In this document: positions 1 to 8,228 of the stretch, one piece after another | Layout: the number at the start of each line of letters is the position of its first letter | Position numbering within the stretch: the stretch's first letter is position 1 | DNA from: Lachnospiraceae bacterium | Lineage (GTDB): Bacteria; Bacillota; Clostridia; Lachnospirales; Lachnospiraceae | Assembly: GCA_017551165.1 (NCBI GenBank) | Contig: JAFZMO010000106.1 | Coordinates: 1 to 59,825 of the forward strand | DNA: 59,825 nt | Reading direction: 5' to 3' | Made by a program: the position numbers and the translations under genes | The notes under the pieces: generated by a model | Databases searched by the model: none | Told to the model about the DNA's origin: nothing | What the model saw: only the letters and a program-made list of their open reading frames with translations

Positions 1-15
1 TCCTTCGTATTTTTT

Positions 16-67
16 GTGCGGTTGGCGAACCAGCACTTATTATACCCCAGGAGGTTTTTTCCTTGAA
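16..67 (-). promoter_or_regulatory. Probable promoter and start of the L10 (rplJ) leader
   Basis: On the minus strand a TATAAT box (39-44) lies 17 bases after a TTCAAG box (62-67). About 7 bases beyond the -10 box the transcript would fold GTGC-T-GGTT / AACC-GCAC (16-37). In Firmicutes rplJ-rplL normally follows rplA behind a structured L10 leader, and rplJ would lie just outside the window. The promoter match is seen; the link to rplJ is inferred. Confidence 0.5.
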
Positions 68-83
68 GCTAAAGCTTACTGGG

Positions 84-108
84 AACCCCCCTGCATAGCA
101 GGGGGTTT
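84..108 (-). other. GC-rich hairpin between rplA and the L10 leader
   Basis: CCCCCTGC (87-94) and GCAGGGGG (98-105) pair perfectly around a three-base loop. On the minus strand no T-run follows, so this is not a classical terminator for rplA. On the plus strand it is followed by TTTATTT. It may be part of the attenuator structure between rplA and rplJ. Confidence 0.45.
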
Positions 109-120
109 ATTTGGTTCTTG

Positions 121-160
121 AAACCAAAAAAGGAGCCCACATCGAATGATGCGGGCTCCC
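121..160 (-). terminator. Rho-independent terminator/attenuator after rplA
   Basis: Read on the minus strand, GGAGCCCGCAT pairs with ATGTGGGCTCC (one G-U pair) and is followed directly by TTTTTT. It begins 34 bases after the rplA stop. It would end or attenuate transcription from the rplK-rplA operon before rplJ. Confidence 0.85.
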
Positions 161-193
161 GTTGTTTGCTATGGTGTGAGGTTGTTCCTGCGA

Positions 194-886
194 TTAACCG
201 AACTGTACAGGGTTCAGCTTAACGCCGGGGCCCATCGTGGAGCTAATGGTGACGCTTCTCAGATACTGGCCCTTAGCCGCTGCGGGCTTAGCCTTAACGA
301 TAGCGCCCATGAGAGTCTCAAAGTTCTCCTTCAACTGCTCATCAGTGAAGGATACCTTACCAACCGCAACGTGGATGATGTTCGTCTTATCAAGACGGTA
401 CTCCACCTTACCGGCTTTAATATCGTTCACAGCCTTGGTTACATCCATGGTAACGGTGCCTGCCTTCGGGTTCGGCATTAAGCCCTTAGGTCCGAGCACA
501 CGACCAAGCTTACCGACAACGCCCATCATGTCCGGAGTAGCAACTACTACGTCGAACTCGAACCAGCCATCCTTCTGGATCTTCGGAACGAGCTCCTCGC
601 CGCCTGCGTAATCAGCGCCTGCTGCGAGTGCCTCATCGATCTTCGGTCCCTTCGCGAAAACGAGTACGCGAACGGTCTTACCGGTTCCATGAGGAAGAAC
701 GACAGCGCCACGAACCTGCTGGTCTGCGTGACGACCGTCAACGCCGAGACGGATATGAGCTTCTACGGTTTCGTCAAATTTTGCGGTAGCGGACTTCTTT
801 ACCAAGTCAACTGCGGTAGCGGTATCATACAGCGTAGCGCGGTCGATGTTCTTGGCAGCGTCCATGTATTTCTTTCCATGTTTCAT
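194..886 (-). CDS. rplA: 50S ribosomal protein L1
   Basis: L1 forms the stalk at the ribosomal E site and, in well-studied bacteria, represses its own operon by binding the rplK leader. The 230-residue product has the normal family length and full-length similarity by eye: the [10 protein letters not shown] start, the [13 protein letters not shown] segment and the [14 protein letters not shown] region. An AGGAGG-type site precedes the ATG. It follows rplK with 58 bases between them, the usual L11-L1 order, and is followed by a terminator. Confidence 0.98.
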   Translation of the reverse strand: MKHGKKYMDAAKNIDRATLYDTATAVDLVKKSATAKFDETVEAHIRLGVDGRHADQQVRGAVVLPHGTGKTVRVLVFAKGPKIDEALAAGADYAGGEELVPKIQKDGWFEFDVVVATPDMMGVVGKLGRVLGPKGLMPNPKAGTVTMDVTKAVNDIKAGKVEYRLDKTNIIHVAVGKVSFTDEQLKENFETLMGAIVKAKPAAAKGQYLRSVTISSTMGPGVKLNPVQFG

Positions 887-944
887 AATTCAAACCTCCT
901 AGTGGTAATGTCGGGAGCATATCCCTCCCACTGATCAACTATTG

Positions 945-1373
945 TCAGTCATCAACTACAGTGATGCCCATGCTGCGGGCGGTACCTGCGATCATGCTCG
1001 TTGCTGCTTCGATGGAACCTGCATTGAGGTCGGGCATCTTGAGCTCGGCGATCTTCGCAACCTCGGATCTCTTGATGGAAGCAACCTTCACCTTGTTCGG
1101 GGTTCCGGAAGCCGTCTCAATCTTGCAAGCCTTCTTGAGAAGCACTGCAGCCGGGGGCGTCTTCGTGATGAAGCTGAAGCTCTTATCCTGGTAAACCGTG
1201 ATCACAACGGGAATGATCATTCCCTCCTGACCTGCGGTTCTGGCATTGAACTCCTTCGTAAACTGAACGATGTTGACACCGTGCTGACCGAGAGCGGGAC
1301 CTACCGGAGGAGCCGGGGTCGCTTTCGCAGCCGGAATCTGTAACTTGATGTAACCTGTAACTTTTTTTGCCAT
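945..1373 (-). CDS. rplK: 50S ribosomal protein L11
   Basis: L11 binds 23S rRNA in the GTPase-associated centre. The 142-residue product has the normal length. It shows the N-terminal GYIKLQIPA segment, the proline-rich [16 protein letters not shown] linker region and the C-terminal rRNA-binding domain with GTARSMGI. A strong AGGAGG lies 7 bases before the ATG. It stands between nusG and rplA, which is the standard order. Confidence 0.98.
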   Translation of the reverse strand: MAKKVTGYIKLQIPAAKATPAPPVGPALGQHGVNIVQFTKEFNARTAGQEGMIIPVVITVYQDKSFSFITKTPPAAVLLKKACKIETASGTPNKVKVASIKRSEVAKIAELKMPDLNAGSIEAATSMIAGTARSMGITVVDD

Positions 1374-1480
1374 GTTAGCATACCTCCTGAAAATGTGGTG
1401 TTATCGGAAGATTCCTCCCACGTACCGACGCGCGCCTGCGCGATGGTAGCCATCGTCCGCTGCCTGGACGAACGATGAGA
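1374..1480 (-). promoter_or_regulatory. Structured rplK leader, possible L1 feedback site
   Basis: This 107-base gap between nusG and rplK contains several short hairpins, including CGATGG-CTA-CCATCG (1441-1455), a GCGC-rich palindrome near 1430-1440, and CGTCC/GGACG (1460-1476). In other bacteria L1 represses translation by binding the rplK leader. The hairpins are seen; L1 binding is inferred from family knowledge, and I did not identify a consensus L1 site. Confidence 0.35.
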
Positions 1481-2005
1481 TTACTTTTTGAGGATCACCT
1501 CGTCGAAACTGAACTCGGCGATCGTTGCGCGGTTGAACATGGTCACCTCGACCATAACCTTGCGCTTGCTGTTGTTGACGGCCTTGATCTCGCCAACCGA
1601 ATTTCTCCAGTTGCCGCTCTGGATGATGACTTCCTCGCCCTCTACGAACTCGGGGATCACCTCCGTACCGTCCTCCAAAAGGCCCAGATTGTTAATCTCC
1701 TGTTCCGTCAACGGAACGGGCTTCGATCCGGGACCGACGAAACCGGTCACGCCTCTGGTGTTCCGAACCACGTACCAAGTGTTGTCGTTCATAACCATAT
1801 GAACCAGCACATAGCCCGGGAACATCATCTTCTTCTTCAGAACGCGCTCTCCGTTCTTCGTCTCCAGTGTGTCCTGCATAGGGACACGAACATCAAGAAT
1901 CACGTCCTGCAACTTGCGGTTGACAATCGTTTTCTCAATGCTTGTCTTCACATTGTTCTCATACCCGGAATAGGTATGTACAACGAACCACTGCGCTTCT
2001 GCCAT
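1481..2005 (-). CDS. nusG: Transcription termination/antitermination protein NusG
   Basis: NusG binds RNA polymerase and controls pausing, termination and coupling to translation. The 174-residue product starts AEAQWFVVHTYSGYENNVK, the standard NGN-domain opening, and contains GYVLV and the GFVGP loop. It ends with a KOW domain (about residues 122-150, EGEEVIIQSGNW). It lies 15 bases after secE and is followed by rplK, the canonical context. Confidence 0.98.
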   Translation of the reverse strand: MAEAQWFVVHTYSGYENNVKTSIEKTIVNRKLQDVILDVRVPMQDTLETKNGERVLKKKMMFPGYVLVHMVMNDNTWYVVRNTRGVTGFVGPGSKPVPLTEQEINNLGLLEDGTEVIPEFVEGEEVIIQSGNWRNSVGEIKAVNNSKRKVMVEVTMFNRATIAEFSFDEVILKK

Positions 2006-2020
2006 ATTGCCACCCTGTCC

Positions 2021-2221
2021 TTACTTAAGGATAATACCAAGTATCTGCTCAACACCGAAATCAACAGCCTTGATCAGAACTCCGAGAATCACGGTGATAA
2101 TGACAACTGCGACGGACTCTTTTGCCAATGTGTTACGGGTAGGCCAAATAATCTTGTTCCACTCTGCCTTAAGCCCCTTGAACCAGCTTGTCTTAGCCGG
2201 TGCATTAGCGTTATCGCTCAT
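2021..2221 (-). CDS. secE: Preprotein translocase subunit SecE
   Basis: SecE clamps SecY in the Sec translocon. The 66-residue product has the short one-helix form typical of Firmicutes. A polar N-terminus is followed by the conserved amphipathic segment WFKGLKAEWNKIIWPT (about 12-27), then one membrane helix (about 38-60). It sits between rpmG and nusG with gaps of 24 and 15 bases. Confidence 0.96.
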   Translation of the reverse strand: MSDNANAPAKTSWFKGLKAEWNKIIWPTRNTLAKESVAVVIITVILGVLIKAVDFGVEQILGIILK

Positions 2222-2245
2222 GACTCAACCTTTCTCCAAGCAATA

Positions 2246-2395
2246 TTACTTGGTCTCCTTGTGCAACGTGTGCTTCTTGCAAAATCTGCAGTACTTCTGG
2301 GTCTCCATCCTATCCGGATGGTTTTTCTTTTCTTTCGTCGTGTTGTAATTACGCTGCTTGCACTCGGTGCAGGCCAATGTAATCTTAACTCGCAT
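2246..2395 (-). CDS. rpmG: 50S ribosomal protein L33, zinc-binding type
   Basis: This 49-codon gene starts [12 protein letters not shown]. It carries two CxxC pairs (CTEC and CRFC), so it belongs to the zinc-binding (C+) form of L33. The AGGTGAGAG sequence upstream serves as ribosome binding site and the stop is TAA. It is first in the rpmG-secE-nusG unit, 24 bases before secE, and lies about 50 bases downstream of a good promoter. Confidence 0.95.
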   Translation of the reverse strand: MRVKITLACTECKQRNYNTTKEKKNHPDRMETQKYCRFCKKHTLHKETK

Positions 2396-2453
2396 AACTC
2401 TCACCTCCGTATAAATTTAGGCATAAAAAAAAGACCTCTTCCATAGCCTCACT

Positions 2454-2483
2454 ACTATAGCACAACCCTTTTGCGAAAGTCAA
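2454..2483 (-). promoter_or_regulatory. Promoter of rpmG-secE-nusG
   Basis: On the minus strand TTGACT (2478-2483) and TATAGT (2454-2459) are separated by 18 bases. This is a close match to a housekeeping promoter, about 60 bases upstream of the rpmG start. Confidence 0.75.
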
Positions 2484-2528
2484 GAGAAAAAATCAAAACA
2501 TTCGGGCCGGTAGGCAAGGCTTACACGC

Positions 2529-2562
2529 TGCGGGGACGCATTTTCCGAATGCACTCCCCGCA
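2529..2562 (-). terminator. Strong hairpin after the transglutaminase gene
   Basis: TGCGGGGA (2529-2536) pairs with TCCCCGCA (2555-2562), and an inner GCATT/AATGC stem caps it. It lies 17 bases after the stop of the transglutaminase gene. On the minus strand it lacks a clear T-run, so it may be a weak terminator or an mRNA 3' end stabiliser. The loop region contains one of the recurrent GGAAAATG words. Confidence 0.5.
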
Positions 2563-2578
2563 GGCGTTGAGTTCCTTA

Positions 2579-5125
2579 TCAAATAACCTGTATGTATTTG
2601 CGCCACAGCCGCTTCGGCAGGCTGCACTCCGCGAGCGCCTCCCTGCGCAGCGTCCGGTACAGCGAGAGCGCTTCCCTGCGCTCCTCCTTCGTGATCCGCT
2701 CCCCGGAGTACGCGGCGCGGCAGCCGGTCTCATACAGCCACGCAAAATCCTCCTTGTGGCCGTAGGAAGCCCCCGCTCTCTCCATGAACGCGGAGTCGGC
2801 CTCGCAGCGCTCGTACGTAAGTCCCCGGATGCGCAGCACGCGTCCGATGTCGCGGCAGATTGAAGCGAATGCGGCGTTCAGATCCTCGCGGTTCGCGTAT
2901 TTGGCGCGGATGCGCTGCTTGTGCGAATAGCGGACTCTGAGGAAAATGATCGGTGCCGCGATCACGGCGAGGACGATCAGCACGCGCACCAGCACGCGAA
3001 GGTGCTTGGCAGCGTTGCGGCGTCCCTCGGACGGCCCCGGATCCCCGTTCGGGTTATTGTTTCCGCCCGGCGTCGGCGTGTTCTTATTCACGGAAGGCGT
3101 CGCTGTTGCCTTCGGCGTGGGCGTTGTCTTCGTTCCGCCCGGCGTCACGGACGGCGTCTGCACCGGCTTCGGCGCCTGTGTCGGCGTCGGTGTGGGTGTT
3201 TCCTCATCGTAGAAGCCTGCCTCGTTGAGCGCACGGTCCATGTCGTCGACTGCGGTGATGTTCGTCACCTCCACCGGATACCAGCCGTAACCGTCGATGA
3301 ACACCTCAACCCACGCGTGAGCGAACTGGTCGGTGACCTCGATCGAGTCGTAGGACACCCGGTCGGAGCTGAGCCCAAGCTCGCGGCTCAGTACCTGCAC
3401 CGAGGGGACATCCCCCGTCACGCGGTCGCGCTTGACGTTGCTCTCGATGGCGTAGCCCTCAACGTAGCGCGCCGGAATGCCCATAGCGCGGAACAGCATG
3501 ACGCCTGCACTCGCGAAGTACGAGCAGTAGCCCTTCTTATTTTCAAACAGAAAATACTCGATAAAATCCTTGTTCTCCGGCAGAAGGCCGGGGCGTGTCG
3601 AGTACGCGTATCCCTCGCGCAGGAAATCCTGCACCGCGAGGATGCTCTCGAAGATATGGTCCGGACCGAACTCCAGCACATCGTCCCCCGTGACCAGGTC
3701 GCGCACACGGCTGCAGGATCCCGGGATCGTCAGATAGTTCTCGTACACGTACTCGGTGTAATCCGACATGTACTGCCTGTACATCGGATCCAGTGTAACC
3801 CACGAGGTCTTCACCGGCTGATCGAGCGAGGTCGCACACGCTGCAATGCCGGGCAGCCGAAGTCTGTTATAGTAACTCATCACAATATAGTTTGCTGCCT
3901 TCTGCGTCTTTTTATACGTGAGAATGCCCTCACCGTCCGTGATGAGCTCCGCATGCTCTCCTGCGATGAGCGCGTTGTACGGGAGCAGCACGAGATTGCT
4001 CTCGCCGGTCATCTGTACAGAGATCTGCGCGCTCGCCAGAGCGAACCTAAGCGTCCGTCCGGAGTTTCTGCCCTGCTGCGCATTCTCGAAGATCATCTGC
4101 TCCACCAGCGCTGCCGCAGAGGTCAGGAAATACACTTCCTCTTCCGATTGGCCGTCCTCACCGATATAGCCCTCGATCACCTTCCACGAGGTGCCGGTGT
4201 ACTCTCCGTACGCGCCGGAGCGCAGGTACAGCGTTCCGTAGTTCGAGGGGATCGTGACGACGCCGACCGCGTCGCCGCTGAACTGCAGGCGGTCTGTCTT
4301 GGGAAGCTTGCCGTACCCGAGACCGGTGCGCTCATTTTTCGCATTCTCCATCGGCGAACGGTTGCGTCCGAACAGGATAGGGAACTTCGACGTTAAGAAG
4401 TTGCCGATCGCGTTGCGTCCCTCCGAATCGCGCAGCTTCGTCTCATAGAAATCTTCGGAAATGATCAGACAGGCGATCAGCAGCATGACCGAGACGCCCA
4501 CCGCCACCATGGCGCGGTACCGCGCCCCCGCCGCGACGCGCATTCCGTGCGAGTTGTACGTGAGCAGAAAATAAACCGTAAGGCCTACGTACAGGCAGAT
4601 GAACCACACGGCTCCGAACACATCGAGAAGGATCGCCGCCCAGAGGAACAGAAACGAGATCATCAACCACGGAAAACGTGTCCTGCCATCCGAGGCGGAA
4701 TCACTCAGCAGAAGTAAAAATGTACTCGGAAGGATCAGGAACAGCAGAAGCTCCAGATCATCCGCCCCACTGCTCTCATACAGCTTGATCTCCGTCCCGT
4801 AGTAGCGGTTCGTCGCCTCCGCCACCGCGTCAAAGCAAGCCCGGAAACCTTCCATCGTCGCATCGAGATTGAGCACGGCGAGCAATGCGACCGCCGCGAT
4901 CAGCGAGATGCGCGCTATGGTCTGCGCCGAGCCCTCCAGGTAGGCAAACGCCTTCAGAAGCACGGTAAGGATCAAGGTCGCGATCAGGAGTGCAACGGGG
5001 ATGTCCACGTCGCACGCGTCGATCAGGATCCAGACAGGAAGCCACGAACCGATCCACGCCGCACAGGTGCGGACCGCAAAATCCAACCCGCTGAACTTGG
5101 CCGTCTGTCTCTTCTGTCTGCCCAT
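2579..5125 (-). CDS. Membrane transglutaminase-like protein (TgpA type)
   Basis: This 848-residue membrane protein has about six N-terminal helices (within 18-240), an extracytoplasmic transglutaminase-like core, a Pro/Thr-rich linker (about 640-695), one more helix (about 708-728) and a cytoplasmic tail of the kind called DUF4129. The catalytic Cys lies in GYCSYFAS (about 533) and the His in AHAWVE (about 603). The third position is Glu (WYPVEVT, about 617) where classical enzymes have Asp. AGGAGG precedes the ATG. It is the last gene of a MoxR-DUF58-transglutaminase operon, a widespread trio linked to envelope functions. The substrate is unknown. Confidence 0.9.
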   Translation of the reverse strand: MGRQKRQTAKFSGLDFAVRTCAAWIGSWLPVWILIDACDVDIPVALLIATLILTVLLKAFAYLEGSAQTIARISLIAAVALLAVLNLDATMEGFRACFDAVAEATNRYYGTEIKLYESSGADDLELLLFLILPSTFLLLLSDSASDGRTRFPWLMISFLFLWAAILLDVFGAVWFICLYVGLTVYFLLTYNSHGMRVAAGARYRAMVAVGVSVMLLIACLIISEDFYETKLRDSEGRNAIGNFLTSKFPILFGRNRSPMENAKNERTGLGYGKLPKTDRLQFSGDAVGVVTIPSNYGTLYLRSGAYGEYTGTSWKVIEGYIGEDGQSEEEVYFLTSAAALVEQMIFENAQQGRNSGRTLRFALASAQISVQMTGESNLVLLPYNALIAGEHAELITDGEGILTYKKTQKAANYIVMSYYNRLRLPGIAACATSLDQPVKTSWVTLDPMYRQYMSDYTEYVYENYLTIPGSCSRVRDLVTGDDVLEFGPDHIFESILAVQDFLREGYAYSTRPGLLPENKDFIEYFLFENKKGYCSYFASAGVMLFRAMGIPARYVEGYAIESNVKRDRVTGDVPSVQVLSRELGLSSDRVSYDSIEVTDQFAHAWVEVFIDGYGWYPVEVTNITAVDDMDRALNEAGFYDEETPTPTPTQAPKPVQTPSVTPGGTKTTPTPKATATPSVNKNTPTPGGNNNPNGDPGPSEGRRNAAKHLRVLVRVLIVLAVIAAPIIFLRVRYSHKQRIRAKYANREDLNAAFASICRDIGRVLRIRGLTYERCEADSAFMERAGASYGHKEDFAWLYETGCRAAYSGERITKEERREALSLYRTLRREALAECSLPKRLWRKYIQVI

Positions 5126-5171
5126 GGCTTCCTCCTTTCTCTGCCCCCCGGCAGGTATCGATGATCGGATG

Positions 5172-6395
5172 TTATTCCGCGTTTAAGTCTGCGCTCACGG
5201 ATCTCGTGTGTACCGTCTGTATGCGGTACCCGTCCTCTCTCATGACCACGCTACCGCCCCGCAGAGCGTTGCGCAGCCGCTCGGCCGCGGCGCTGCCCGC
5301 CGTATCGGCCTTGATCTCGTACACGGTGACGTTGGAGTCATAGCGAAGCTGCGCAAGTCCCGCCTCCGCGGCGGGCGTGAGCTCCGTCGTCGCATAGAGA
5401 ATGTTGCGGTACCGCTCCTTCGCGTAGAGAGATGCGTACAGCGACGTGACCGAGGTCGTCCTCTCCGTCGGTCGCATTTCAAAGATCTGTGTGAGTGCGA
5501 GCAGAAAATCCTCCTCCGTCGACACGCGGTAGCGCCACGCGTTGCCGGATTCGTTGACCCATGCGAGATAGAAGATGCGCCGTGCACCGATCATGTTGCG
5601 CGCAAGCGCGGCAACGGTCGTCATCAGCGCGTCGTAGATCTCCTCGCCGTTGCGGCGGGGAAGTTCATAACAGTCGACAAGAAGCAGCGTGGACGTATCG
5701 ATCGGCAGACCGAGCTCCTTGACGATCAGCTCGTCGCGCGCCGCGGTGAGATTCCAGTGAATGCGGTTTTGTTTGTCGCCGGGGCGATACTCGCGCACGC
5801 CGAACACCTCGGACGGATCGTCGCCGGGGCGCGTCGTGGAGTACTCTTCCTCCGCGATGTATGCGTAAGGGTTCTCGCGGACCGGTGACACCGTGACCTC
5901 AACTTCGTCGGGGTAGACGTCAAACGCGGTGACCGAGTGCTCGATCCGCGCGTCGGTCGCGAACAGGCCGAAAGGTGCGTACAGGCGGACGCTGCGGAGC
6001 GTCAGCTGCAGTCTTCCGCAGTGCGTTACGTAGAGGTACAGGTCGCACCGGCTCTTGGAGCGGCCGGCGACGGCGGTGCGCATCTGCATGATATCGCTGT
6101 CATCGAACAGCATGTCCTCGTTGGTGACCGTGATCTCCGCGTGTCCGCACGGCACACGGCCGTGGTTCGTGACGGAGACGTGGAACCGGAAGCGCTCTCC
6201 CGCATGGCATGCTTCCGTGTCCGCGTGCAGCACTGCGACGAACTTTCGCCGGAGCAAAAGCACAACAAAAAGGCTGACGATCGGAACCATCAGCCCGAAC
6301 ACGAGCATCACGACAAAGATGCGCTCCGTAAAGATCGTCGCACCCACCGTGAGCATTCCCATGATCAACAAATACAGCACCCAGTTCAAAATCAT
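5172..6395 (-). CDS. DUF58 domain protein
   Basis: The 407-residue product has two N-terminal membrane helices (about 3-48), a beta-rich region with extracytoplasmic character and a C-terminal DUF58 domain. The DUF58 hallmark is REYRPGDKQNRIHWNLTA (about 205-222), followed by a von Willebrand A-like fold with LLLVDCYELP. DUF58 proteins partner with MoxR ATPases and transglutaminases. It sits between those two genes with gaps of 39 and 46 bases. Its role in envelope assembly is inferred from this conserved context. Confidence 0.92.
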   Translation of the reverse strand: MILNWVLYLLIMGMLTVGATIFTERIFVVMLVFGLMVPIVSLFVVLLLRRKFVAVLHADTEACHAGERFRFHVSVTNHGRVPCGHAEITVTNEDMLFDDSDIMQMRTAVAGRSKSRCDLYLYVTHCGRLQLTLRSVRLYAPFGLFATDARIEHSVTAFDVYPDEVEVTVSPVRENPYAYIAEEEYSTTRPGDDPSEVFGVREYRPGDKQNRIHWNLTAARDELIVKELGLPIDTSTLLLVDCYELPRRNGEEIYDALMTTVAALARNMIGARRIFYLAWVNESGNAWRYRVSTEEDFLLALTQIFEMRPTERTTSVTSLYASLYAKERYRNILYATTELTPAAEAGLAQLRYDSNVTVYEIKADTAGSAAAERLRNALRGGSVVMREDGYRIQTVHTRSVSADLNAE

Positions 6396-6434
6396 CGCGT
6401 CGCTGCCTCTCTACCCTGCAAAGCGGTCGCTCCG

Positions 6435-7391
6435 TCAGGCGAAAATACGCGGCGGCACCACACTGCGGAGCACCTGTTCCGCAATGTCCTGCTCGCTCAC
6501 GCGGTTCATGCGCGCCACCGGCGTCAGCATGATGCGGTGCGCCGTCGTTACGGCAAACACCTCGCTGATGTCCTCAGGGATCACATACCCTCTGCCGTTG
6601 ATCAGTGCGTTGGCCTTCGCCATCGCGATGATCGCGAGCGATCCTCTCGGGCTGATACCGAGTGAGAGCATGTCGTGGTTGCGCGTCGCGTTTACGAGCT
6701 CCGTGACATAGTTATAGAGACGGTCATCCACCATGACGGAATCCGCCTGCTGACGGAGCGCAAGAAGCTCCTGCGCCGTCATCACCGGACGAATGTCGTC
6801 GATGGGATTGCCGGTCTTACGGTCCTTCATCATGCGGATCTCCTGATCCTCAGACGGATAGCCGATGCTCACGCGGATCATGAAGCGGTCCAGCTGGGAA
6901 TCCGGAAGCATCTGCGTTCCCGCAGCACCTACGGGGTTCTGCGTCGCAATGACGATGAACGGCTGCGGAACGCGTCTGGTGATACCATCAACGGTGACGG
7001 TACCCTCCTCCATGACCTCGAGAAGTGCCGACTGCGTCTTTGAGGACGTTCGGTTGATCTCGTCCGCCAGGTAGAGGTTACACATAACGCTGCCTGGCTT
7101 GTACTCCTGCACGCCGGTCTCGCGGTTGTACACGCAGAAGCCGACCACGTCGGACGGCATGACATCCGGCGTGAACTGCGTACGGCGGTACTCCATCGCC
7201 ATCGTCTTGGAGCATGCTACCGCAAGCGTCGTCTTGCCGACGCCGGGCACATCCTCCATCAAAATATGTCCGCCTGCCAGAATGGCCGTCATCACACGGC
7301 GGATCACAAGCGGCTTACCGACCACTGCCTTGGCAATCTCCTGCTCTGCCAGGTGCAGCGTCTGATAGGATACGGTTCGGGTCTCCTCCAT
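6435..7391 (-). CDS. MoxR family AAA+ ATPase
   Basis: MoxR ATPases are chaperone-like AAA+ proteins that act with von Willebrand A or DUF58 partners. The 318-residue length is normal. Visible motifs are Walker A GVGKTTLA (about 46-53), the LADEINR Walker B segment (about 108-114), sensor 1 IATQNP (about 147-152) and the C-terminal lid. An AGGAG site precedes the ATG. It is first in the operon with DUF58 and the transglutaminase. A promoter and a repeated leader element lie upstream. Confidence 0.95.
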   Translation of the reverse strand: MEETRTVSYQTLHLAEQEIAKAVVGKPLVIRRVMTAILAGGHILMEDVPGVGKTTLAVACSKTMAMEYRRTQFTPDVMPSDVVGFCVYNRETGVQEYKPGSVMCNLYLADEINRTSSKTQSALLEVMEEGTVTVDGITRRVPQPFIVIATQNPVGAAGTQMLPDSQLDRFMIRVSIGYPSEDQEIRMMKDRKTGNPIDDIRPVMTAQELLALRQQADSVMVDDRLYNYVTELVNATRNHDMLSLGISPRGSLAIIAMAKANALINGRGYVIPEDISEVFAVTTAHRIMLTPVARMNRVSEQDIAEQVLRSVVPPRIFA

Positions 7392-7416
7392 AGGAAATCT
7401 CCTCGCTATAAAATAT

Positions 7417-7432
7417 TGCGCATAGTGCGCAT
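7417..7432. repeat. Direct repeat in the moxR leader, candidate operator
   Basis: TGCGCAT occurs at 7417-7423 and again at 7426-7432, a nine-base period. Each copy contains the palindrome TGCGCA. It lies between the moxR -10 box and the start codon, where a repressor could act. No regulator is identified. Confidence 0.35.
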
Positions 7433-7446
7433 ACGCACACGGACTG

Positions 7447-7475
7447 ATTATACCACACTCTCCCCCGAATTACAA
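7447..7475 (-). promoter_or_regulatory. Promoter of the moxR-DUF58-transglutaminase operon
   Basis: TTGTAA (7470-7475) and TATAAT (7447-7452) are separated by 17 bases on the minus strand. The transcript would start about 50 bases before the moxR ATG. Confidence 0.75.
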
Positions 7476-7505
7476 AACACTTTGGCGTGTTCACCAAAGA
7501 TACGC

Positions 7506-7538
7506 AAAATAAAAGGCGACACCCGCGAGGATGCCGCC
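7506..7538 (-). terminator. Terminator after the zinc-ribbon gene
   Basis: On the minus strand GGCGGCATCC pairs with GGGTGTCGCC (two G-U pairs) around a TCGC loop, followed by TTTTATTTT. It lies 24 bases past the stop of the zinc-ribbon gene. Confidence 0.8.
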
Positions 7539-7562
7539 GTAAAATGCATGTTCGGAATTGCT

Positions 7563-8078
7563 TTACTTCAGGATACGAACCTGTCCGATGATCGGAAGAT
7601 CCTTAGCCTTGCCGTCGTTAACGTTCTTAACGCCGATGATCACGTAGATCAGCCAAGCGATGTCAACGAACCAGAAGATCCAAGCGATGAACCAAGGAAG
7701 AATGCTGCTCATAATACTTGCAACCGTGATCGCGATCGCAAGAACAATACCCTGGTTCGCATGGAATCTGGCGAACTTGCTCTGCGGAGCTGCGAAGATC
7801 GGAACGAGGAACAGAAGCCAGAAGTACGACAGGAACGCCATCGTCTTGTTCTGCTGGATATCGTTGGGATCCATCTCTGCGGTATGATCCGCAGTATTGT
7901 CAATGAAAGCCTTCGCCTTGGAAGCGAAATCCTGATTGTCCTGAGCCTGCTGGGGAACCGGCTGTACAGGCTGAACCGGCTGTGCCTGCTGAGGAGCTAC
8001 ACCCTGTTGTGCACCGCACACCGGGCAGAATGTTGCGCCGTCCTGAAGCTGGGCGCCGCACTGATTGCAAAATGCCAT
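7563..8078 (-). CDS. Zinc-ribbon membrane protein, DUF4870-like
   Basis: The 171-residue product opens with a zinc ribbon (CNQCG at 4-8 and CPVCG at 18-22), followed by a Gln/Pro-rich linker (about 27-45). It ends in a hydrophobic region with three or four helices (about 80-155) and the QGIVLAI segment that resembles DUF4870 proteins. Function is unknown for the family. It has its own promoter and terminator and is likely a single-gene unit. AGGAGG precedes the ATG. Confidence 0.8.
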   Translation of the reverse strand: MAFCNQCGAQLQDGATFCPVCGAQQGVAPQQAQPVQPVQPVPQQAQDNQDFASKAKAFIDNTADHTAEMDPNDIQQNKTMAFLSYFWLLFLVPIFAAPQSKFARFHANQGIVLAIAITVASIMSSILPWFIAWIFWFVDIAWLIYVIIGVKNVNDGKAKDLPIIGQVRILK

Positions 8079-8165
8079 AGCAGTATCCTCCTGAATGCAT
8101 ATTCATTGTTTTCTTCCGTACGTAGCCCGCAGGAGTTTCACTCACGCACGCACATACTTGAGGAA

Positions 8166-8194
8166 AGTATAGTCTATTTTCCGAAAAAAGTAAA
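8166..8194 (-). promoter_or_regulatory. Promoter of the zinc-ribbon gene
   Basis: TTTACT (8189-8194) and TATACT (8166-8171) are 17 bases apart on the minus strand. The spacer contains TTTTTTCGGAAAATAG, a close relative of the recurrent GGAAAATG word. Confidence 0.6.
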
Positions 8195-8202
8195 CCCAAA
8201 CG

Positions 8203-8228
8203 GTGAAAAAAGTTCACGGTTTTTTCAC
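8203..8228 (-). terminator. AT-rich hairpin at the end of the M32 gene
   Basis: GTGAAAAAA (8203-8211) and TTTTTTCAC (8220-8228) form a perfect nine-base inverted repeat that overlaps the M32 stop codon. On the minus strand the second arm is T-rich, so it could end transcription, though it lacks a GC-rich stem. Confidence 0.4.
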
